From: Neptuniibacter halophilus
GTDB taxonomy: Bacteria; Pseudomonadota; Gammaproteobacteria; Pseudomonadales; Balneatricaceae
Direction: 5' to 3'
Assembly (NCBI RefSeq): GCF_030295765.1
Contig: NZ_AP027292.1
Coordinates: 1-64,000, forward strand
DNA length: 64,000 nt
Numbering within the stretch: position 1 is the first letter of the stretch; each line of letters begins with the position of its first letter. The translations under genes and the position numbers were made by a program. The notes under the pieces are model-generated. The model was not told the DNA's origin. It did no database searches and was given only the letters and a program-made list of their open reading frames with translations. Shown here piece by piece: positions 9,277 to 18,910 of the stretch.

Positions 9277-9700
9277 GGCTGTAAGCTCCGGATTCCGGTA
9301 TAAACAGGGCATCTTCATGGCTGACAACCAGCCCCAACTGAACCAGCATCTCCTCCAGCACATGATCCGGCTTGATCCGCAGCCAGCGCTCTCCCACCTC
9401 CATTTTGGTATGCCGGTTGCCCAGGTGATAACAGGCGCGGGCAAAGGTGTGCCAGTGATCGCAGGATGCATGGGCTACCGCCTCAACCGCACCCTCAACC
9501 CGCACATAACGACCACAGGTGGTTTTCAGAAATTCACCCACCAGCAGAGGCTTACCCCGCTCCAGAAAAACCCGGACCTCTTCGCCATCCTCTGCGGTCA
9601 GCCGCAGGCGGCCGCGATCCCGCTGTTCATGGTTGAGCACCACCGTACTGTCGGCTTTTTCATGGCAGTGGGTGCCCAGACGTTCATAGACTTCTAACAT
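9257..9700 (-). CDS. ureE: Urease nickel metallochaperone UreE
   Basis: This 147-residue protein has an N-terminal peptide-binding domain (VYERLGTH through RGRLRL) and a C-terminal metal-binding domain containing ACYHLGNRHTKMEV. The tail ends GHSHH, a short His-rich nickel-binding extension compared with the long one in Klebsiella. It hands nickel to UreG and lies 9 bp after ureC. Confidence 0.95.
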   Translation of the reverse strand: MLEVYERLGTHCHEKADSTVVLNHEQRDRGRLRLTAEDGEEVRVFLERGKPLLVGEFLKTTCGRYVRVEGAVEAVAHASCDHWHTFARACYHLGNRHTKMEVGERWLRIKPDHVLEEMLVQLGLVVSHEDALFIPESGAYSHGHSHH

Positions 9701-9709
9701 CGTTCGCTC

Positions 9710-11416
9710 CTAAAACAGAGTATAGAGTTGCGCCAGCGGCAGCTCTTCGGCCGGTTCGCAGGTCAGCAGTTCGCCATCCGCCCGCACCTCATAGGTTTGC
9801 GGATCGACACTGATATCCGGCATCCAGCCATTGTGAATCATGTCCGACTTGCTGATGGTCCGGGTGTTTGAGCAGGCCACCAGACGTCGCTGCAGCCCCA
9901 GCTCAGAAGCGATATCGTTATCCAGCGCCGCCTGACAGACAAATGTCACCGAAGTTTTTGCCGGTGCCGAACCGAAGGCACCGAACATAGGCCGGTAGTG
10001 AACCGGCTGCGGCGTCGGGATCGAGGCATTCGGATCACCCATCGGTGCCGCTGCGATCATCCCCCCTTTGATAATCATCGACGGTTTAACGCCAAAAAAC
10101 GCCGGCTTCCACAGTACCAGATCCGCAAGTTTGCCGGCTTCTATCGAGCCCACCTCATGGGAGATGCCGTGAGTGATCGCCGGGTTGATGGTGTACTTGG
10201 CGATATAACGCCGGGCACGGAAATTGTCTGCGCCCAGATCCAGATCCTCAGCCAGCAGCCCGAACTGCTGTTTCATCTTGTGTGCGGTCTGCCAGGTGCG
10301 TGTCACCACTTCACCGACACGCCCCATCGCCTGAGAATCCGAGGAGATCATGCTGAATGCGCCACGATCATGGAAAATGTCTTCGGCGGCGATGGTCTCT
10401 TTGCGGATCCGGGAGTCGGCAAAGGCCACATCTTCAGGAATATTGCTGTCCAGATGGTGACAGACCATCAGCATATCCAGATGCTCATCCACGGTGTTCC
10501 GGGTGTAAGGCCGGGTCGGGTTGGTCGAGGATGGCATCACATTGGGGTAAGCACAGGCGCGGATAATATCCGGCGCATGGCCGCCACCCGCTCCCTCGGT
10601 ATGGTAGGTGTGGATCACCCGTCCCTTAAACGCACCGATGGTGTCATCGACAAACCCGGACTCATTCAGGGTATCGGTATGGATCGCGACCTGAACATCA
10701 TATTTCTCGGCCACGCTGAGGCAGGTGTCGATCGCAGCGGGCGTCGTCCCCCAGTCTTCATGCAGTTTCAGGCCACAGGCCCCGGCCAGTAGCTGCTCTT
10801 CCAGTGCGTCCGGCAGGCTGGCGTTGCCCTTGCCGAGAAACCCGAGGTTCATCGGCATGTTGTCAGTCGCCTGCAGCATCTTGCCCATATACCAGGGGCC
10901 GGGCGTACAGGTAGTCGCATTGGTGCCTGTCGCGGGGCCGGTACCACCACCGATCATGGTGGTGACCCCTGACATCAGCGCCTCTTCGATCTGTTGCGGG
11001 CAGATAAAGTGGATATGCGCATCAATACCACCGGCGGTCAGGATGGAGCCCTCGCCGGCAATAATCTCGGTACCGGGGCCGATCACGATATCAACGCCGT
11101 CCTGCACATCCGGGTTACCCGCTTTACCGATCCGGGCAATACGCCCCTCCTTCACCCCGACATCGGCTTTGACGATGCCCCAGTGATCCAGAATCAATGC
11201 ATTGGTGATCACCAGATCCATTGCGATCTCGTTGGTGCACTGGCTCTGTCCCATGCCATCACGGATAACCTTACCGCCACCGAACTTCACCTCATCGCCG
11301 TAACGGGTGTAATCTTTCTCTACCTCAATCCAGAGTTCAGTATCGCCAAGACGGACCCGGTCACCGGTGGTCGGGCCGAACATCTGCGCATAACTGGTAC
11401 GATCCATACGGCTCAT
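9710..11416 (-). CDS. ureC: Urease alpha (catalytic) subunit UreC
   Basis: The 568-residue catalytic subunit hydrolyses urea to ammonia and carbamate. All active-site residues sit at the numbers known from Klebsiella urease: nickel ligands H134, H136, H246, H272 and D360, carbamylated K217 (GLKLHEDWG), H219, and the flap residues C319 and H320 (MVCHHLD). No residue is missing, so the enzyme should be active once loaded with nickel. Its ATG overlaps the ureB stop by four bases (ATGA). Confidence 0.98.
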   Translation of the reverse strand: MSRMDRTSYAQMFGPTTGDRVRLGDTELWIEVEKDYTRYGDEVKFGGGKVIRDGMGQSQCTNEIAMDLVITNALILDHWGIVKADVGVKEGRIARIGKAGNPDVQDGVDIVIGPGTEIIAGEGSILTAGGIDAHIHFICPQQIEEALMSGVTTMIGGGTGPATGTNATTCTPGPWYMGKMLQATDNMPMNLGFLGKGNASLPDALEEQLLAGACGLKLHEDWGTTPAAIDTCLSVAEKYDVQVAIHTDTLNESGFVDDTIGAFKGRVIHTYHTEGAGGGHAPDIIRACAYPNVMPSSTNPTRPYTRNTVDEHLDMLMVCHHLDSNIPEDVAFADSRIRKETIAAEDIFHDRGAFSMISSDSQAMGRVGEVVTRTWQTAHKMKQQFGLLAEDLDLGADNFRARRYIAKYTINPAITHGISHEVGSIEAGKLADLVLWKPAFFGVKPSMIIKGGMIAAAPMGDPNASIPTPQPVHYRPMFGAFGSAPAKTSVTFVCQAALDNDIASELGLQRRLVACSNTRTISKSDMIHNGWMPDISVDPQTYEVRADGELLTCEPAEELPLAQLYTLF

Positions 11417-11736
11417 GCCTTCTCCTCCTCATCCAGCGGCCCCATCACCTCACCGCGAAAGCCATAAATCGTGCGGCTGCCGGCATATTCCACCAGCTCT
11501 ACCTCACGCCCCTGCCCCGGCTCAAACCGGACGGCGGTGCCGGAGGCAATATTCAGGCGGTAACCTTTCGCTGATTCACGGTCAAAACTCAGTGCCGGAT
11601 TCACTTCATAGAAGTGATAGTGCGAGCCTACCTGTACCGGCCGGTCACCACTGTTCTCCACCCGCAGGCGCAGGGTTTTACGGCCCGCATTCAGTTCGAT
11701 ACTGCCCTCAGCAGCCCGGATCTCTCCTGGTATCAT
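11413..11736 (-). CDS. ureB: Urease beta subunit UreB
   Basis: This 107-residue structural subunit has the conserved [18 protein letters not shown] and [10 protein letters not shown] blocks typical of UreB (about residues 37-72). It packs against UreC in the (UreABC)3 holoenzyme. It is separate from ureA, unlike the fused form in Helicobacter, and overlaps ureC by four bases. Confidence 0.97.
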   Translation of the reverse strand: MIPGEIRAAEGSIELNAGRKTLRLRVENSGDRPVQVGSHYHFYEVNPALSFDRESAKGYRLNIASGTAVRFEPGQGREVELVEYAGSRTIYGFRGEVMGPLDEEEKA

Positions 11737-11745
11737 GGCATCACC

Positions 11746-12048
11746 TCAGTTGATCGGGTTGTGTACGGTCACTAGTTTGGTGCCATCCGCAAATGTCGCC
11801 TCTACCTGAACTTCATGAATCAGTTCCGGCACCCCTTCCATCACCTGTTCTGCACTGAGCAGGTTTTTGCCATAACTCATCAGCTCCGCCACGGTTTTGC
11901 CATCACGGGCGCCTTCTATAATCTCCATGGTGATGTAAGCCATCGCCTCCGGGTAGTTCAGTTTCAGCCCCCGGTTCAGGCGACGCTCCGCCAGCAGTGC
12001 CGCGGTAAACACCAGCAGCTTATCTTTCTCTCTTGGTAACAGTTCCAT
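11746..12048 (-). CDS. ureA: Urease gamma subunit UreA
   Basis: This 100-residue structural subunit has the hallmark start [20 protein letters not shown] and the block [12 protein letters not shown]. The C terminus [13 protein letters not shown] motif (here [10 protein letters not shown]) is present. It is full length, nine bases upstream of ureB and 35 bases after ureD, in the usual D-A-B-C order. Confidence 0.97.
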   Translation of the reverse strand: MELLPREKDKLLVFTAALLAERRLNRGLKLNYPEAMAYITMEIIEGARDGKTVAELMSYGKNLLSAEQVMEGVPELIHEVQVEATFADGTKLVTVHNPIN

Positions 12049-12083
12049 AAGTTATTCTCTTTACAGGTGGCCCAGATTCTTTT

Positions 12084-12959
12084 TCAGGTTGCCCAGATAC
12101 GGGGTTCACAGCCATCGCGCTGCAGCAACTGAGGCCGGATCAGTTTCCAGCAACGGGTAAACAGTAACCGCGCCTGCTCCGAACAGGCCCCCAGATAACG
12201 GATCTGCAAAAACTCACCGTTCAGGCTGACAGCCGCGAGTGCGGACTCAGAAGCACAGGCTTCGCGCAATGAAGCGATCAGTTCGGTTACGCACTCTTCG
12301 GAGAAAAATGGCCCTGCCAGCATCAGCCCGTTAACCGCCTGACCTGCCAGTCCGGCACGACTCTGCATCAGGCTATTGTGTTGCGGATTCAGGTTAAGCT
12401 TTTCCCGAAGTTTCAGTCGTCCGCCCTGAAACAGTTGCAGACTCTGGCGTACCTCGCCCCGGTCAAAAGGTTGCTGACTGGCGGGCAGACCAAAACAGGT
12501 GATATCCCAGGCGATCAACTGGCTGTTCTCCGCCAGATCAATCTGCATCTGCAGTTCGGTATTGGCATCCGGGAAAATGATATTTTCCAGCGGCAGCCAT
12601 TCCAGACTGCTGTTTTCTGCAACCTGCAACTGAATGCACTGCTTCTGCAGGCTCCGGTCTGGTCGTGCCCGGTAAACCCGACCGGCACCGGGTGTGGTGA
12701 TCAGCGCATGGGCATCCGAATCGGTGTTGACCCGGATCTGCAGATCATCCCCGGAAACCATGCCGCCCGGTGGGTGCAGCAGATACAGGTGAGCCAGCTC
12801 CCGCCCCTCCGGGTAAAACGGCTTCTGCACATAGAGCGGGCCACGGTGTTCGCTTCGTTTCAACACCGTACCGCGTGCCGTGCGGCTGAGGCCGAGGGTT
12901 AACTCGGCCTGCCAGCTTGACGCGCCGGGTAAGGTGGCCTGACTTACAATCTGATTCAT
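12084..12959 (-). CDS. ureD: Urease accessory protein UreD
   Basis: This 291-residue protein is the nickel-transfer scaffold (UreD/UreH) that binds apo-urease and UreF. Family blocks visible are the GPLYVQKPFYPEG segment (about 40-52), LLHPPGGMVSGD (about 60-71), TTPGAGRVYRA, and EWLPLENIIFPDA. It starts nine bases after urtE, so the importer and enzyme genes run together without a promoter-sized gap. Confidence 0.96.
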   Translation of the reverse strand: MNQIVSQATLPGASSWQAELTLGLSRTARGTVLKRSEHRGPLYVQKPFYPEGRELAHLYLLHPPGGMVSGDDLQIRVNTDSDAHALITTPGAGRVYRARPDRSLQKQCIQLQVAENSSLEWLPLENIIFPDANTELQMQIDLAENSQLIAWDITCFGLPASQQPFDRGEVRQSLQLFQGGRLKLREKLNLNPQHNSLMQSRAGLAGQAVNGLMLAGPFFSEECVTELIASLREACASESALAAVSLNGEFLQIRYLGACSEQARLLFTRCWKLIRPQLLQRDGCEPRIWAT

Positions 12960-12968
12960 GGGTACGCC

Positions 12969-13664
12969 TTATACCGCCAGATACTGTTTGATCAGATCTT
13001 CCGAGAGGTTGGCCATCTTATCGCTGGCCACCACCCGCCCCTTTTCCATCAGGCGAAACTCTTTGCCGACACGACGGGCAAACCCGAGTTTCTGTTCGAC
13101 CAGTATCACCGTCAGCCCCTCTTCCTCATTCAATTTGAGAATAACGTCGCCGATCTGCTGTACGATATTCGGCTGAATCCCCTCATTGGGTTCATCCAGA
13201 ATCAGCACTTTAGGTTCCAGCACAAGCGCCCGGCCAATAGCCAGTTGCTGTTGCTGACCGCCGGAGAGGTCACCACCACGACGGTGCAGCATCTCTTTCA
13301 GCACCGGAAACAGCTCAAAGATCTTCTCCGGTATCTCTTTTGCTTTGTCTTTGCGAATTGGCAAACCGATGCGCAGGTTCTCCTCTACCGTCAGCAGCGG
13401 GAAAATATCTCGCCCCTGGGGTACATATCCGATCCCTGCCGGCGCGCGGAACTCAGCCGGCTTGCCCTGCAGCGGTTGGCCGTCGAGCAGGATCTGCCCG
13501 CTTTCGACCGGCAGCAGGCCCATCAGGCATTTCAGTAAGGTGGTTTTGCCCACACCATTACGACCCATGATGCAGGTGCAGGAGCCGGGTTCGATAGTCA
13601 GATCCAGATCCCAGAGAATCTGCGTGCCACCATATCGCTGGTTTAACTGATTAATTTCGATCAT
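12969..13664 (-). CDS. urtE: Urea ABC transporter ATPase UrtE
   Basis: This 231-residue LivF-type ATPase has Walker A GRNGVGKTT, the Q-loop region GYVPQGRDIFPLLT, signature LSGGQQQ and Walker B VLILDEP followed by NEGIQP. The NEGIQPNIV sequence after Walker B is typical of UrtE. It energises urea import with UrtD and overlaps the urtD stop by four bases. Confidence 0.95.
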   Translation of the reverse strand: MIEINQLNQRYGGTQILWDLDLTIEPGSCTCIMGRNGVGKTTLLKCLMGLLPVESGQILLDGQPLQGKPAEFRAPAGIGYVPQGRDIFPLLTVEENLRIGLPIRKDKAKEIPEKIFELFPVLKEMLHRRGGDLSGGQQQQLAIGRALVLEPKVLILDEPNEGIQPNIVQQIGDVILKLNEEEGLTVILVEQKLGFARRVGKEFRLMEKGRVVASDKMANLSEDLIKQYLAV

Positions 13665-14494
13665 GGTGCCTCTCCCAGATACACTTCGATAACATCAGGG
13701 TTGTTCTGCACCTGATCCATTGTCCCCTCGGCCAGTACCGAGCCCTGATGCAGCACAGTGACGGTACGAGCAATACTGCGGACAAACTCCATATCATGTT
13801 CCACCACGATCACGGTATGCTCACCAGCCAGTGAGGTGAGCAGCTCAGCAGTCCGTTCCGTTTCCTGTGCGGTCATCCCCGCCACCGGCTCATCAACCAG
13901 TAACAGACGCGGTTCCGCCATCAGCAGCATGCCGATCTCCAGCCATTGTTTCTGGCCATGGGAGAGCGCTCCGGCCAGCATAAAGCGCTGTTCTTTGAGA
14001 CCGATGATCTCCAGCACTTCATCGATCCGGTTTATCTCTGTCGGGCTCAGCCGCGCCAGCAATGTGGGCAGCACCGCTTTTTGTTGTTTCAAGGATAGTT
14101 CGAGATTGTCGAACACGCTGTGGGCTTCGAATACTGTGGGCTTCTGAAACTTGCGGCCAATCCCCATATTGGCGATATCCGCCTCATCGTGCTGCAGCAG
14201 ATTCAGCGTCTGACCAAAATACACCGAGCCACTGTCCGGTGTGGTTTTGCCGGTAATCACATCCATCAGGGTTGTTTTGCCGGCGCCATTCGCACCAATC
14301 AGGCAGCGCAGCTCGCCATCATTGACATACAGGTTCAGGTCATTGAGTGCTTTAAACCCGTCAAAGCTCAGGTTCAGCCCTTCGACGTAGAGAATCACCT
14401 CTTTGGAGACATCCACCTGTGCCTGTTCCGTCTGCAGGAATGACCAGACCCGGTCGCGGCGCATTACTTCACGCAGATCATCCAGAGAACTCAT
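13661..14494 (-). CDS. urtD: Urea ABC transporter ATPase UrtD
   Basis: This 277-residue LivG-type ATPase has Walker A GANGAGKTT, signature ALSHGQKQWLEIGM (the LSHGQKQWLEI form characteristic of UrtD) and Walker B LLLVDEPVAGM. About 30 extra residues precede the ATPase fold, as is common in proteobacterial UrtD. It overlaps urtC by four bases. Confidence 0.95.
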   Translation of the reverse strand: MSSLDDLREVMRRDRVWSFLQTEQAQVDVSKEVILYVEGLNLSFDGFKALNDLNLYVNDGELRCLIGANGAGKTTLMDVITGKTTPDSGSVYFGQTLNLLQHDEADIANMGIGRKFQKPTVFEAHSVFDNLELSLKQQKAVLPTLLARLSPTEINRIDEVLEIIGLKEQRFMLAGALSHGQKQWLEIGMLLMAEPRLLLVDEPVAGMTAQETERTAELLTSLAGEHTVIVVEHDMEFVRSIARTVTVLHQGSVLAEGTMDQVQNNPDVIEVYLGEAP

Positions 14495-15624
14495 GCGTTC
14501 GCCTCCTCAGCAGATACCGGTTTGGTTTTGGTCTTCGCCTTAAGTTTGCTGAACAGCCCCATCAGCCCCTGTGGCAGGAACAGAGTGACCAGCACGAACA
14601 TCGCACCCAGCGCAAACAGCCAGCCATCCGGCATGATCGCGGTGAACTTGGTTTTCGCGTAGTTCACCAGCAGCGCACCGATAATTGCGCCGATCAGGGT
14701 GCCACGTCCGCCAACCGCTACCCAGATCACGATCTCAATTGAATTCAGCGGAGAGAACTCGCCCGGATTGATAATCCCCACCTGTGGTACATAAAGCGCA
14801 CCGGCAATACCGGCGATGCAGGCCGAGTAGACAAACAGCCAGACCTTATAACGCTCGGTCCGGTAACCGAGGAAGCGGGCACGGCTTTCACCATCACGGA
14901 TCGCCACGATCACTTTACCCATACGGGATTTCAGAATCTTGTGACTGGTGATCAGCGCTACAGCCAGCAACAGGGCTGTGACCGCAAACAGAGCAACACG
15001 GGTGGTGTCGGATTGCAGATCAAAGCCGAGGATATCTTTAAAGTCGGTCAGGCCGTTATTGCCGCCAAAACCCATCTCATTGCGGAAGAACGCAAGCAAC
15101 AGCGCGTAGGTCAGCGCCTGAGTCATGATCGACAGGTAAACACCGGTTACCCGGGAGCGGAAAGCCAGCCAGCCGAAGACAAAAGCCAGCAGGCCCGGAA
15201 CCAGCAGCACCATCAGCATTGCGAACCAGAACTGATCCATGCCGGACCAGAACCAGGGCAGCTCGGTCCAGTTCAGGAACACCATAAAATCCGGCAGATC
15301 CGGGTTGCCATAAACACCCCGGTCACCGATCTGACGCATCAGGTACATGCCCATGGCGTAACCACCCAGTGCAAAGAACGCCCCGTGGCCGAGACTGAGA
15401 ATACCGCAGTAGCCCCAGATCACATCCACGGCCAGTGCCAGCATGGCATAGCAGAGGTACTTACCCAGCAGGGTAATGGTGTAGGTGCTGACGTAGAAGA
15501 TTGAATCCTCCGGCATCAGCAGGTTACCAACAGACGCCAGTGCGGTGAGCACCACCAGAATGGCGACAAACGGCGCCACTTTGCTATCGCCATGCAGGCG
15601 GGTAAAACGGATTAGCTGATTCAT
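14491..15624 (-). CDS. urtC: Urea ABC transporter permease UrtC
   Basis: This 377-residue LivM-type permease has about ten hydrophobic helices and the blocks DVIWGYCGILSLGHGAFFALGGYAMGM (partly quoted) and GVYLSIMTQALTYALLLA. The IRDGESRARFLGYRTERYK loop is characteristic of UrtC. It forms the membrane channel with UrtB, overlapping urtB and urtD by four bases each. Confidence 0.95.
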   Translation of the reverse strand: MNQLIRFTRLHGDSKVAPFVAILVVLTALASVGNLLMPEDSIFYVSTYTITLLGKYLCYAMLALAVDVIWGYCGILSLGHGAFFALGGYAMGMYLMRQIGDRGVYGNPDLPDFMVFLNWTELPWFWSGMDQFWFAMLMVLLVPGLLAFVFGWLAFRSRVTGVYLSIMTQALTYALLLAFFRNEMGFGGNNGLTDFKDILGFDLQSDTTRVALFAVTALLLAVALITSHKILKSRMGKVIVAIRDGESRARFLGYRTERYKVWLFVYSACIAGIAGALYVPQVGIINPGEFSPLNSIEIVIWVAVGGRGTLIGAIIGALLVNYAKTKFTAIMPDGWLFALGAMFVLVTLFLPQGLMGLFSKLKAKTKTKPVSAEEANA

Positions 15625-17255
15625 TCGGCAGCCCTCCCTTTCTGCGGGAACAGGCCCTTAGGTTTTTTCTGAATAAAGAGAATGATAAATACGAGCACCA
15701 GAATACTGGCAAGTACCGCGCCGGTAACCGGCTCGAGGAACTTGTTGGCCACCCCCAGAGAGAAGGCTGCTACCAGCGTGCCCCACAGGTTACCGACACC
15801 ACCAAACACCACCACCATAAACGAATCGATAATGTAGGATTGCCCCAGATTCGGGCCGACGTTGGTTAACTGGCTCAGCGCCACACCTGCAATGCCGGCA
15901 ATACCTGAACCCAGACCAAAAGTCATGGCGTCGACCCAGTCAGTACGGATACCCATCGCTCTGGCCATATCCCGGTTCTGCGATACCGCACGTACATTAA
16001 GACCCAGCGATGTTTTACGCAGGATCAGCAGTAACAGGCCGAACACCAGCAGGGCAAAAGCCAGAATATAGAGACGGTTCAGAGTCAGGCTCAGCACCGG
16101 ATTGATATCCAGCGAGCCACTCATCCATGAAGGCGATTCCACCTGACGGTTGAGCGGAGAGAACACGGTACGCACCAGTTGCTGCAGGATCAGACTGATA
16201 CCAAAGGTCGCCAGCAGGGTTTCCAGCGGCCGGCCATGCAGAAACCGGATCACGCCGCGCTCAATGAGCACACCCACCAGACCAGAGACCACAAAGGCAG
16301 CGGGCACCGCCACCAGCAGGGAGTATTCAATCGCTTCCGGCATCAGCAGTTGAATCACGTAGGTGGTGTAGGCACCGAGCATGATCATCTCACCGTGAGC
16401 CATGTTGATCACGCCCATCACACCAAAGGTGATGGCCAGACCGATTGCGGCCAGCAGTAGAACCGAACCGAGGCTCAGGCCGAAGAAGAGCTGATCGATA
16501 AAATCATAGAACTCAATACGCTCATTGATCTTTTTCAGGGCTTTAGCAGCGGCGGTTTTTACCGCCTTATCGGTATCGTTTTCCGCCAGATCCGCCAGTG
16601 CATTCCGGGCTTCGTTTTCCAGACTGGCCGCCAGCACATCAACCGCCTGACGCCGTTCGGCCGGATCATGGCTACCGGCATTGTTCAGCGCAAAAGCCAG
16701 ATCCATTAACGCCTGCACCCGGCTGTCATGTTCATTCGCCCGGGCCTCAGTCAGCAAACTCAGAGTCTCCGAGTTAAGGTCTGATAACAGTTCTTTAACC
16801 GCCGTGAGCCGGCTCTCAGGCGCTGGGTGATTGAGTTGTATCCGCGCAATCGCCTGACGCAGGAACACCCGCAAGGTGTTGTTTACCCGGATTTTTTTAA
16901 TCTGTTTTTTTGCCACCAGCCCCAGATCTTCGCCGCTGAACAGGTCACGTAACTGATACTGACCGGATTTTTTCTCAGCAGCTACCAGTTGTTTGCTGGC
17001 TTTAATGAAATACAGATCGCCACCGAGCAGGGTTTTGAACAGCGGCAGCAGCTCTGCGCCACCCACAGCTTCAAGCTGCTCAAGCAGCGGCAGAGTTTTA
17101 GATAGTTTTACCGTTACCAGTTGCGCCATCAGCGCCTGGGTTTCGGAATCAGGAATGGTCTGCTTATTGGCCTGTACAGAGACAGAAAACAGCGCCAAAC
17201 AGCAGCATAAAACGGCTAACAGGCGTCTCACGTAGTCTCTCCTTTGAGATGGCAA
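15621..17255 (-). CDS. urtB: Urea ABC transporter permease UrtB with periplasmic N-terminal domain
   Basis: This 544-residue protein is longer than a plain LivH permease. A signal-like segment (LLAVLCCCLALFSVSVQA, about 12-29) precedes ~215 mostly helical, Ala/Leu-rich residues that look like HEAT-type repeats. The LivH permease follows from about residue 250 (GLAITFGVMGVINMAHGEM and LETLLATFGISLILQQ). This extended layout is usual for proteobacterial UrtB; the role of the extra domain is unclear. The 119-bp gap upstream to urtA carries two hairpins. Confidence 0.94.
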   Translation of the reverse strand: MPSQRRDYVRRLLAVLCCCLALFSVSVQANKQTIPDSETQALMAQLVTVKLSKTLPLLEQLEAVGGAELLPLFKTLLGGDLYFIKASKQLVAAEKKSGQYQLRDLFSGEDLGLVAKKQIKKIRVNNTLRVFLRQAIARIQLNHPAPESRLTAVKELLSDLNSETLSLLTEARANEHDSRVQALMDLAFALNNAGSHDPAERRQAVDVLAASLENEARNALADLAENDTDKAVKTAAAKALKKINERIEFYDFIDQLFFGLSLGSVLLLAAIGLAITFGVMGVINMAHGEMIMLGAYTTYVIQLLMPEAIEYSLLVAVPAAFVVSGLVGVLIERGVIRFLHGRPLETLLATFGISLILQQLVRTVFSPLNRQVESPSWMSGSLDINPVLSLTLNRLYILAFALLVFGLLLLILRKTSLGLNVRAVSQNRDMARAMGIRTDWVDAMTFGLGSGIAGIAGVALSQLTNVGPNLGQSYIIDSFMVVVFGGVGNLWGTLVAAFSLGVANKFLEPVTGAVLASILVLVFIILFIQKKPKGLFPQKGRAAE

Positions 17256-17299
17256 TCCTGTACGTTCTTATTCTATGGATCGGCACATCAGGAATAGGA

Positions 17300-17323
17300 A
17301 GGCTTCGCTAAAGTACGAAGCCT
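17300..17323 (-). other. Intercistronic hairpin between urtA and urtB
   Basis: AGGCTTCG (17300-17307) and CGAAGCCT (17316-17323) form a perfect 8-bp stem with an 8-nt loop in the urtA-urtB gap. There is no strong T-tract after it on the minus strand. It probably stabilises the urtA mRNA 3' end or partly attenuates read-through, giving more binding protein than permease. Confidence 0.5.
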
Positions 17324-17333
17324 GTGGTTCAGA

Positions 17334-17360
17334 CCCGGCCAGCCAATCAGGCCAGCCGGG
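17334..17360 (-). other. Second intercistronic hairpin, directly after the urtA stop
   Basis: CCCGGC (17334-17339) pairs with GCCGGG (17355-17360), and an inner GCC/GGC pairing is possible across a 2x2 internal loop. It begins 14 bases after the urtA stop on the minus strand and works in tandem with the hairpin at 17300-17323. Confidence 0.4.
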
Positions 17361-17374
17361 AGGACAGTTCGGTC

Positions 17375-18661
17375 TTAGTAGTTCTGACCGGAACAGGTTT
17401 TGGTTTTCGTGTTGTAGTTGCCGCACTTGATCGGCGCTGTCCAGTCTGCCACCAGATCCTTAGAACCCGGCAGGTAATCAGACCAGGCATCACCCTGAAC
17501 AATGCTTTCAGTTTCCCAGACCACCTCAAACTGACCGTCGTCCTGAATTTCACCGATCAGCACCGGCTTACTCAGATGGTGGTTCTTGTTCATCACCGCC
17601 ATACCACCAGTCAGGTTCGGCGTTTCCTGGCCGATCATCGCCTGCTCAACGGCATCAACTTCGGTGGAACCCGCCTGTTTAACCGCATTCACCCACATGT
17701 TGAAGCCGATATAAGTCGCTTCCATCGGGTCATTAGTTACGCGATCTTCACTGGTGAAAGCCTTCCACTTCTGGATGAATGCATCATTCGCTTCGTTATC
17801 TACGCTCTGGAAGTAGTTCCAGGCAGCCAGATGACCAACCAGCGGTTTAGTATCGATACCAGACAGCTCCTCCTCACCTACAGAGAAGGCCACTACAGGA
17901 ATATCCTCAGCGGAGATACCCTGGTTACCCAGTTCTATGTAGAAAGGTACGTTCGCATCGCCGTTGATAGTGGATACCACGGCCGTTTTCTTACCTGCGC
18001 TGCCGAATTTCTTCACATCAGAAACAATGGACTGCCAGTCAGAGTGACCAAACGGTGTGTAATTGATCATGATATCCTCTTCCGCCACACCTTTAGCTTT
18101 CAGGTAGGCTTCAAGGATCTTGTTGGTAGTACGCGGATAAACGTAGTCGGTACCCGCCAGTACCCAGCGCTCAACACCCAGATCGTTCATCAGGTAATCC
18201 ACCGCAGGAATCGCCTGCTGGTTAGGCGCAGCGCCGGTGTAGAATACGTTTTTAGAGGACTCTTCACCCTCGTACTGTACCGGGTAGAACATCAGGCCGT
18301 TCAGCTCTTCAATAACCGGCAGTACCGACTTACGGGAGACTGAAGTCCAGCAACCGAAAATGACATCTACACCCTCTTTGGTGATCAGCTCACGGGTTTT
18401 CTCCGCGAACAGTGGCCAGTTAGAGGCCGGATCAACAACCACGGCTTCCAGTTGTTTACCCAGCAGACCCCCTTTCTTGTTCTGCTCTTCCACCATCATC
18501 AGAACAGTGTCTTTCAGTGTTGTTTCAGAGATCGCCATCGTGCCGGAGAGTGAGTGCAGCACCCCCACTTTGATAGTGTCGTCGGCCGCCATCGCGTTAA
18601 AGCTGAGCACTGAAGCGCCCATTGACAGTGCAATACCCACAGCTAAGGTTTTCAGTTTCAT
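17375..18661 (-). CDS. urtA: Urea ABC transporter substrate-binding protein UrtA
   Basis: This 428-residue periplasmic binding protein begins with a signal peptide (KTLAVGIALSMGASVLSFNAMA). The UrtA-typical core follows, including VGVLHSLSGTMAISE, VDVIFGCWTSVSRKSVLPV and LFYPVQYEG-like text (here MFYPVQYEGEESS). It binds urea (or short-chain amides in relatives) and presents it to UrtBC. AGGGAAGGG precedes the ATG. It is the first gene of the block, with a regulatory dyad about 120-145 bp upstream. Confidence 0.96.
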   Translation of the reverse strand: MKLKTLAVGIALSMGASVLSFNAMAADDTIKVGVLHSLSGTMAISETTLKDTVLMMVEEQNKKGGLLGKQLEAVVVDPASNWPLFAEKTRELITKEGVDVIFGCWTSVSRKSVLPVIEELNGLMFYPVQYEGEESSKNVFYTGAAPNQQAIPAVDYLMNDLGVERWVLAGTDYVYPRTTNKILEAYLKAKGVAEEDIMINYTPFGHSDWQSIVSDVKKFGSAGKKTAVVSTINGDANVPFYIELGNQGISAEDIPVVAFSVGEEELSGIDTKPLVGHLAAWNYFQSVDNEANDAFIQKWKAFTSEDRVTNDPMEATYIGFNMWVNAVKQAGSTEVDAVEQAMIGQETPNLTGGMAVMNKNHHLSKPVLIGEIQDDGQFEVVWETESIVQGDAWSDYLPGSKDLVADWTAPIKCGNYNTKTKTCSGQNY

Positions 18662-18782
18662 GCTGTACCCTTCCCTTCGTCAAAGTTAATCACCCTGCAA
18701 CCGGCGGTAAAATCCATCGGTTGTGCATTGCAATAAGGCTATGGCAAAGCCGGCAAAACAGGTATTCGGTGATTGACGCAGC

Positions 18783-18806
18783 GATATACGTCATTTGACG
18801 TATATC
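18783..18806. promoter_or_regulatory. Perfect 11-bp inverted repeat upstream of urtA (candidate activator site)
   Basis: GATATACGTCA (18783-18793) and TGACGTATATC (18796-18806) are exact reverse complements around a TT centre. The centre lies about 133 bp upstream of the urtA ATG, a distance that suits an activator site above a promoter within the last 100 bp. TAC...GTA half-sites are common for dimeric LuxR/FixJ-type regulators. No second copy was seen in other intergenic regions of the window. Confidence 0.6.
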
Positions 18807-18890
18807 TCTGAGAAACGAAACGTAAGTGTCGGGATACCCTAAGATTAAAACTGGAATTTTCTGAAATAGAACCTCATCTGAGACGATAAA

Positions 18891-18910
18891 AAGCAGCCGA
18901 CTGGCTGCTT
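18891..18910 (-). terminator. Rho-independent terminator after the TSP3-repeat gene
   Basis: On the minus strand, AAGCAGCC, loop AGTC and GGCTGCTT form a perfect 8-bp stem that runs into a T-tract (CTTTTTATCG). It lies 76 bp past the stop of the gene at 18987-20852 and separates that gene from the urt promoter. Confidence 0.75.

Noticed and set aside
17324..18343. 339-residue frame antisense to urtA
   Set aside because: It overlaps a confident UrtA coding sequence and lacks any recognisable domain; shadow ORF.
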